From NCBI GenBank assembly GCA_035508495.1, contig DATJMX010000013.1, positions 22,041-86,040 of the forward strand: DNA of 64,000 bases, read 5' to 3'. Within the stretch, counting starts at the first letter, position 1. Each line of letters opens with the position of its first letter. The notes below the pieces were generated by a model that ran no database searches, was not told the origin of the DNA, and saw only the letters and a program-made list of their open reading frames with translations. This document shows positions 59,436-64,000 of the stretch, piece by piece. Source of the stretch: Candidatus Binataceae bacterium (GTDB lineage Bacteria > Desulfobacterota > Binatia > Binatales > Binataceae). A program made the translations under genes and the position numbers.

Positions 59436-59680
59436 TCCGAAATAACCTCGCCCGCAAAGCGGGAGAGGTCGGCTGGCGAGCAGCTTGAGATGTCTGAGTT
59501 CAAGCTGCTTGCCGGCCGGGTGAGGGTGCCGCGGCGTGAGCGCGCCAGAATGTGCGCAGCGAGAATTGGTGCGAGCTTCGAGCGCTGCACCCTCACCCGC
59601 GCCTCACGGTACTTGCGAAAAAGAATCGCAAGCGCGGCGCCGCGCGACCTCTCCCGCCGTGCGGGCGAGGTTATTTCGAA
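59436..59680. repeat. Composite palindromic element with terminal inverted repeats (copy 8)
   Basis: A tract of about 245 bases. The left end TTCCGAAATAACCTCGCCCG and right end CGGGCGAGGTTATTTCGAA are inverted repeats, each followed inward by a GGGAGAGGTCG / CGACCTCTCCC block. Inside are a GGCTGGCGAGCAGCTTGA hairpin and a GGTGAGGGTGC/GCACCCTCACC pair around a central spacer. It has no coding capacity and resembles a MITE-like non-autonomous element. It lies between rpiA and the glycerate kinase gene. Confidence 0.85.
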
Positions 59681-59700
59681 GAGCGCTCCGCAGATTTGAG

Positions 59701-61008
59701 ATGGCGACGAGGCCGAACACTCCGCCGCATGCCGATCTTGGAAAGATCTATCGCGCCGCTATTGATGCGGTCGAGCCGGGAGCATTGATCGCGAAGGCGC
59801 TGGCCAGCGACGAAATCGACTCGATGCTCGCCGGATCACCACGCATCTTTCTCCTCGCTATCGGCAAGGCTGCGCGCGCGATGGCTCTGCAAGCTGAGAA
59901 GAGCATCGGCGCGAAGCTTACCGGCGCAATCGCGGTTGTGCCCGAAGGATTAGCGACGCCGCAATCCGATTCGAGAGTGCGGTTCCTGGTTGGCGCGCAT
60001 CCGCTGCCCGACGAGCGATCCGTCGCCGCTGCGGATGCCGCTCTTGCGATGCTGTCACAAGCTCAGCCCGACGATCTCGTGATCGTCGCGCTGAGCGGCG
60101 GTGCCTCCGCGATGTTCGTGAAGCCGGTCACTGATGTTCCCCTTGCCGACAAGATCGCGACGACAAAGTTCCTGCTGCGCGCCGGCGCGAACATCCGCGA
60201 GCTGAATCTCGTGCGCAAGCATCTGTCGCAGGTGAAGGGCGGCGGGCTCGTGCGGGCAATCAACGGTGCGCGAGTGCTCACATTGATTCTGTCGGATGTT
60301 CCGGGCAACGATCTCGCCACGATTGGCTCGGGCGTTACCGCGGCTGACCCCACGACGTTCGCCGATGCGATCGCAGTGCTCAAGCGTCGCACTATATGGG
60401 GCCGCACGCCCGAATCCGTTCGCGATCCTCTCGAACGCGGAGTCGCGGGCGAGATCGCCGAGACGGTCAAGAGCGGCGATCCGATCATGTCGCGCGTGAC
60501 TAACATGATCATAGGCGACAACTCGACCGCGCTCGATGCCGCCGAAGTCGCCGCGCGCGATCTCGGCCATACCGTGATGCGTGCTCCCGCGCTCTCCGGC
60601 GAAGCTGCGGATCTCGCGCGCACGCTGGCACACTATTTACGCTCGATTCGCGACAAGAATGTCTGCGTGTTATCGGGAGGCGAGCCTGTAGTCACCGTGC
60701 GCGGTTCGGGCCGCGGCGGACGCGCGCAGCATCTGGCGCTCGCGCTTGCGATTGAGCTCGCCGGCAATGCGAATATCGCAGCGCTATGCGCCGGCACCGA
60801 CGGTATCGATGGGCCGACCGACGCCGCTGGAGCTTACGTGTTCCCCGACACTCTCGGGCGCGCCGAAGCGCTCTCGCTGAGCGCCCCCGATGCGCTTCGT
60901 CGTGCGGACGCATACACTTTCTTCAAACAACTCGGCGACTCGCTCGTCACCGGTCCGACTGGAACTAACGTCACCGACGTGTTTATCGGGCTCGTGAATC
61001 AGAGCTAG
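59701..61008 (+). CDS. Glycerate 2-kinase (MOFRL family)
   Basis: D-glycerate 2-kinase of the GckA/MOFRL type, 435 residues from the ATG at 59701. LAIGKAARAMA, VALSGGASAMF, NLVRKHLSQVKGGGL, ILSDVPGNDLATIGSG and GTDGIDGPTDAAGA are the conserved motifs. Product 2-phosphoglycerate enters glycolysis or serine synthesis. The longer open frame from 59536 crosses the repeat element and is not chosen. With glyA and metF in the window a serine-cycle role is possible. Confidence 0.93.
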   Translation: MATRPNTPPHADLGKIYRAAIDAVEPGALIAKALASDEIDSMLAGSPRIFLLAIGKAARAMALQAEKSIGAKLTGAIAVVPEGLATPQSDSRVRFLVGAHPLPDERSVAAADAALAMLSQAQPDDLVIVALSGGASAMFVKPVTDVPLADKIATTKFLLRAGANIRELNLVRKHLSQVKGGGLVRAINGARVLTLILSDVPGNDLATIGSGVTAADPTTFADAIAVLKRRTIWGRTPESVRDPLERGVAGEIAETVKSGDPIMSRVTNMIIGDNSTALDAAEVAARDLGHTVMRAPALSGEAADLARTLAHYLRSIRDKNVCVLSGGEPVVTVRGSGRGGRAQHLALALAIELAGNANIAALCAGTDGIDGPTDAAGAYVFPDTLGRAEALSLSAPDALRRADAYTFFKQLGDSLVTGPTGTNVTDVFIGLVNQS

Positions 61009-61027
61009 CGCCGGAAACGGGAGTGCA

Positions 61028-62092
61028 GTGCGGAGCAACGGAAAGCGACCAGTAAAGTTGATTAAGGCGCGGCGCGCGGCCGCGGGCAGCCACCAGGTGA
61101 CGCTGATCTCGGGCGACGGCGTGGGACCCGAAGTGATCGGCGCAGCGGTCGAAGTGATTGCGGCGACCGGGATTAAAATCGACTGGGATCGGCAGGCCGC
61201 CGGCGCCAACGCCTTCCGCCGCTTCGGCAATCCCGTGCCGGAAGACTTGCTGCAATCGATGTTGCGGACGCGAGTCGCGCTCAAGGGTCCGCTCGAAACG
61301 CGTGTCGCCGAGGGCTTTCGCTCGATCAACGTGCTGCTGCGCAAAACCTTCGACCTCTACGCGAACCTGCGCCCGACGATCAGCTTCGCCGGTATCCCGT
61401 CGCCGTTCCGTAACGTGAACCTGACTGTGGTGCGCGAAAATACCGAGGATCTCTACGCCGGTATCGAGCACGAAGTTGCGCCGGGCGTTGTCGAGAGCAT
61501 CAAGATCATCACCGCCAAGGCCTCGACCCGAATCGCGAAGTTCGCTTTCGATTACGCGCGCCGCACCGGCCGCAAATCGCTCACCGCGATTCACAAAGCC
61601 AACATCATGAAGCTGTCCGACGGCCTGTTTCTGAAATGCGCGCGCGCCGTCGCGAAGCAGTATCCCGAGATCAAGTACACCGAGCAGATTGTCGATGCGG
61701 CCTGCATGCGGCTCGTGACAGCGCCGGCCGCGTTTGACGTATTGCTGCTGGAAAATCTCTACGGCGATATCGTCTCGGATCTATGTGCGGGGCTAGTCGG
61801 CGGACTCGGCCTCGTGCCGGGTGCGAACTACGGCGACAAGGGTGCGATCTTCGAGGCCGTCCACGGCACCGCTAACGACATCGCCGGCAAGAACATCGCA
61901 AACCCGGTCGCCGCGATCCTCTCAAGCGCGATGTTGCTCGACTATCTCGGCCATCCGCGCGAAGGCGATAAAATCCGCGCCTCGGTAAGTGCCGTCCTCC
62001 GCGCCGGCCGCACCCTGACGCGCGATTTAGGCGGCAAAGCCAGCACCAGCGAAATGGCCGCCGCCGTAGTACGGGCGCTCGCGCGGAGTTGA
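61028..62092 (+). CDS. Isocitrate/isopropylmalate dehydrogenase-family protein (NAD-IDH type)
   Basis: Beta-decarboxylating dehydrogenase, 354 residues. GDGVGPEV, the substrate segment RSINVLLRKTFDLYANLRP and VRENTEDLYAGIEH (phosphorylation-site region of IDH) match NAD-dependent homo-isocitrate or isocitrate dehydrogenases. AIHKANIMKLSDGLFL, EAVHGTANDIAGKNIANP are the metal and NAD sites. It is the short homodimeric type rather than the E. coli Icd form. Follows glycerate kinase by 19 bases. Confidence 0.9.
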   Translation: MRSNGKRPVKLIKARRAAAGSHQVTLISGDGVGPEVIGAAVEVIAATGIKIDWDRQAAGANAFRRFGNPVPEDLLQSMLRTRVALKGPLETRVAEGFRSINVLLRKTFDLYANLRPTISFAGIPSPFRNVNLTVVRENTEDLYAGIEHEVAPGVVESIKIITAKASTRIAKFAFDYARRTGRKSLTAIHKANIMKLSDGLFLKCARAVAKQYPEIKYTEQIVDAACMRLVTAPAAFDVLLLENLYGDIVSDLCAGLVGGLGLVPGANYGDKGAIFEAVHGTANDIAGKNIANPVAAILSSAMLLDYLGHPREGDKIRASVSAVLRAGRTLTRDLGGKASTSEMAAAVVRALARS

Positions 62093-62236
62093 GCGCCTCA
62101 GGTCATCGTTCGTCGTTCGCGTCCATGCCCGTTGCGCACGATCAAAATTGGGAGGCGCGCGCGGCGGCCTCGGGACTTCGTTTAGCTAGAAATGTGCGTA
62201 ATCTCTCCAGATCGAAGAGCGCTTTAGGCAACCATC

Positions 62237-62529
62237 TCAGTCCCTTGCGCGCGGCCGTGGCCGTTCACGATCGGTTCCCCAGGTTTTCAACCAGGCTTCA
62301 ACTGTTGCGTGAGGGATCGTCTCGCCGGTTTCGAGGTATTGCTCCCGACGTTCGAGCGTGTCCCTCATGACGCGCTCGTTTTCTTCCTCTTCGGTGAGGT
62401 AGCGCTCGATCGCTTCTTTCATCAGCCACTGCTGAGACCGATTTTGGCCTGGGCCAAGGCTTTGAGTCGCGATCGAGCACGGCTGTCGAGCTTGATACCA
62501 GTCGTGGGAGATGAGGCCTTGCGTGGCAC
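62237..62529 (-). pseudogene. Frameshifted ribbon-helix-helix (CopG-type) antitoxin-like gene
   Basis: From the GTG at 62529 one frame encodes TTGIKLDSRARSRLKALAQA and then hits a stop. The next frame continues the same domain with NRSQQWLMKEAIERYLTEEE and a Glu-rich tail. Adding one A in the AAAA run at 62442-62445 would fuse the two frames into a normal RHH antitoxin of about 97 residues. It may be a real mutation or a sequencing error. No RelE/ParE-type toxin follows. Confidence 0.72.
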
Positions 62530-62717
62530 AGATAATTGGTTGCACTCATTGCAACCATTTTGAAGTCGCGCTTCGACCCTTTCGTGCGGGGGGCGGCTTC
62601 GCTATTTAATTGCCATGAATCAGGCTTACGTTGCGGGGGACATGTTGGACAGCGTTCCTCCGGGCCAGACGCTTACTGACAAGCGAACATCATTGAGCGG
62701 AAGATTCGTCGTGTAGC

Positions 62718-64000
62718 GTGGCGTCAGGGTTAAATCGCGAGCGCAGTCTCGAGCGGTTCCGCGACCAAGAATTCGATCTCGCCGTAATCGGCGGCGGAAT
62801 CAACGGCGCCGCCATCGCGCGCGACGCTGCGATGCGCGGGCTCAAGGTTGCGCTGATAGAGCGCGGCGACTTCGCCGGCGCAACGTCCTCGCGATCGTCG
62901 AAGCTGATTCATGGCGGCTTCCGCTACTTGCCGCAGGGCCAGCTTCGCCTTGTTTTTCACGCATTGCGCGAGCGCGAACGGCTGCGGCGTCGTACTGCGC
63001 CTCATCTCGTCAAGCCGATTCGCTTCCTCTTTCCCGTCTATCGCGGGCGCGGCTTCGGCCGCTTCACGATGGCGATGGGACTTTTCCTCTACGATTTCTT
63101 CGCGCGGACTCCGCGCGGCGAGCGTCATGAAAGTCTCGGTGCGGCGCGCGTGCGCGAATACGAGCCAACACTCAGCCGCAGCGGATTGAAGGGCGGGGCG
63201 CTCTACTACGATGCGTGGGCGGAAGACTCGCGGGTCACGTTCGAGAATGTTCTCGACGCGAGCCTGCATGGCGCGGCGATCGCGAATTACACCGCCGTCG
63301 AGGGATTCGCCAGGCGCGACGGATTCCTCGCCAGTGCGAGTGTGAGCGACCTGCGCGGCGGCGCGGCCTGCGAGCTGCGCGCGCGACATTTTGTCAATGC
63401 TGCCGGACCCTGGGTCGATCATATACGGCGCATGGACGATCCCGCGGCGAATCCCAGTATCCGCACGACCAAGGGCGTCCATCTCGTGTTCCAGCGCGCA
63501 ATGATCCCGGTGCGCGAGTCGCTGGTGCTGGGCGATTCGAACGGGCGCATCGTCTTCGTCATGCCGCACGATCGCTACGTGCTGGTCGGAACGACCGACA
63601 CCGATTATACCGGCGATCCGGCCGCGGTCGCGGCCGAGCCCGGCGACATCACCTACCTACTCGGCGTGCTCGGCGAGAGCCTGCCCGGGATCAAGCTCAC
63701 GGCTGACGACGTCGTCGCGAGCTTTGCCGGTCTGCGCGCGCTGGTGGTTGCGGAAGGCAAGGGCGCGCCGTCATCGGTGCCGCGCGAGGAGGAGATTCTG
63801 CGCAGCGCCGCGGGATTGTTCTCGGTTGCCGGAGGTAAGCTGACGACGCATCGCGAGATCGCCGAGAAAGTCGTGAACGCTGTGATGCGCGAAATGGGGC
63901 GCGCAATCAAACCCTCTCCCACCCGCGATACTCCTCTGCCAGGCGCGCGCAAACTCGATCGCAGCGAGACAGGCGATGCGCTCGCCAAGCTGCCGCGCGA
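62718..64000 (+). CDS. glpD: FAD-dependent glycerol-3-phosphate dehydrogenase (3' partial)
   Basis: Aerobic GlpD oxidises glycerol 3-phosphate to dihydroxyacetone phosphate and feeds electrons to quinone at the membrane. The frame starts with GTG at 62718 and runs off the window end after 427 codons. FDLAVIGGGINGAAIARDAA is the FAD fold. IERGDFAGATSSRSSKLIHGG, FVNAAGPWVD and GTTDTDYTGDP are diagnostic. An upstream in-frame TGA at 62694 fixes the start region. The C-terminal GlpD domain lies outside the window. Confidence 0.94.
   Translation, partial: MASGLNRERSLERFRDQEFDLAVIGGGINGAAIARDAAMRGLKVALIERGDFAGATSSRSSKLIHGGFRYLPQGQLRLVFHALRERERLRRRTAPHLVKPIRFLFPVYRGRGFGRFTMAMGLFLYDFFARTPRGERHESLGAARVREYEPTLSRSGLKGGALYYDAWAEDSRVTFENVLDASLHGAAIANYTAVEGFARRDGFLASASVSDLRGGAACELRARHFVNAAGPWVDHIRRMDDPAANPSIRTTKGVHLVFQRAMIPVRESLVLGDSNGRIVFVMPHDRYVLVGTTDTDYTGDPAAVAAEPGDITYLLGVLGESLPGIKLTADDVVASFAGLRALVVAEGKGAPSSVPREEEILRSAAGLFSVAGGKLTTHREIAEKVVNAVMREMGRAIKPSPTRDTPLPGARKLDRSETGDALAKLPR

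Noticed and set aside
59536..59700. N-terminal extension of glycerate 2-kinase
   Set aside because: These codons cross the palindromic repeat and lie before the family's normal start.
62730..63569. 279-codon minus-strand frame
   Set aside because: It is the shadow of glpD, whose plus-strand frame shows clear FAD-binding motifs and continues to the window end.

Overview
The window is 64 kb of dense, high-GC bacterial chromosome with no rRNA, tRNA, CRISPR array or recognisable transposase. The gene content points to an aerobic, metabolically versatile Gram-negative bacterium: Tad pilus genes, lipoproteins with lipoboxes, an ECF/anti-sigma/periplasmic-sensor trio, a complete cofG-cofH-cofD-cofE coenzyme F420 block with a luciferase-like (F420-type) oxidoreductase, an imuA-imuB-dnaE2 mutasome, many SDRs and alpha/beta hydrolases, and aromatic or alicyclic acid-type catabolic genes. 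This mix is typical of uncultivated soil lineages such as Binatota (Desulfobacterota_B) or Rokubacteria. That assignment is inference from gene content only.

Layout. 0-5.5 kb: tail of a Tad secretion operon (cpaF, tadB, tadC, TPR protein), a peroxiredoxin and a sigma-54 activator. 5.5-9.6 kb: xdhC plus a mocA-like nucleotidyltransferase, then an ECF sigma, zf-HC2 anti-sigma and LTxxQ sensor operon. 9.6-10.0 kb: an AT-rich intergenic island with operator-like palindromes in front of a TetR gene. 10-28.6 kb: mixed housekeeping and accessory genes (two tandem alpha/beta hydrolases with an NlpC/P60 protein, sirtuin, GT39-like glycosyltransferase, CDGSH protein, EamA transporter, uppP, glyA, MFS and GNAT). 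28.8-38.6 kb: a catabolic region with an LLM oxidoreductase, a Rieske oxygenase and a minus-strand operon (SDR, BadH-like SDR, PaaA-like diiron protein, TetR, EntE-like aryl-acid ligase, haem-oxygenase-like diiron protein), followed by another SDR and a PEP-mutase family lyase. 38.6-45.2 kb: dnaE2, imuB and imuA. 46.3-51.5 kb: ispB-cofE-cofD-cofH-cofG on the minus strand. 52-64 kb: DUF29, hisG, hisI, a lipoprotein alpha/beta pseudo-hydrolase, bcp, homoserine kinase, metF, folE, rpiA, glycerate 2-kinase, NAD-type isocitrate dehydrogenase, a frameshifted ribbon-helix-helix gene, and glpD running off the end.

The most striking structural feature is a family of palindromic repeats with CCTCTCCC/GGGAGAGG-type ends. 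At least nine tracts occur between genes or inside them. Two similar copies lie in frame, in the same orientation, inside dnaE2 and imuB, adding Pro/Ser/Arg-rich linkers to two partner proteins of one mutagenic polymerase complex. The most interesting functional candidate is the minus-strand operon at 31.0-36.8 kb, which combines an aryl-acid adenylating enzyme with two different types of diiron protein and a BadH-like dehydrogenase.
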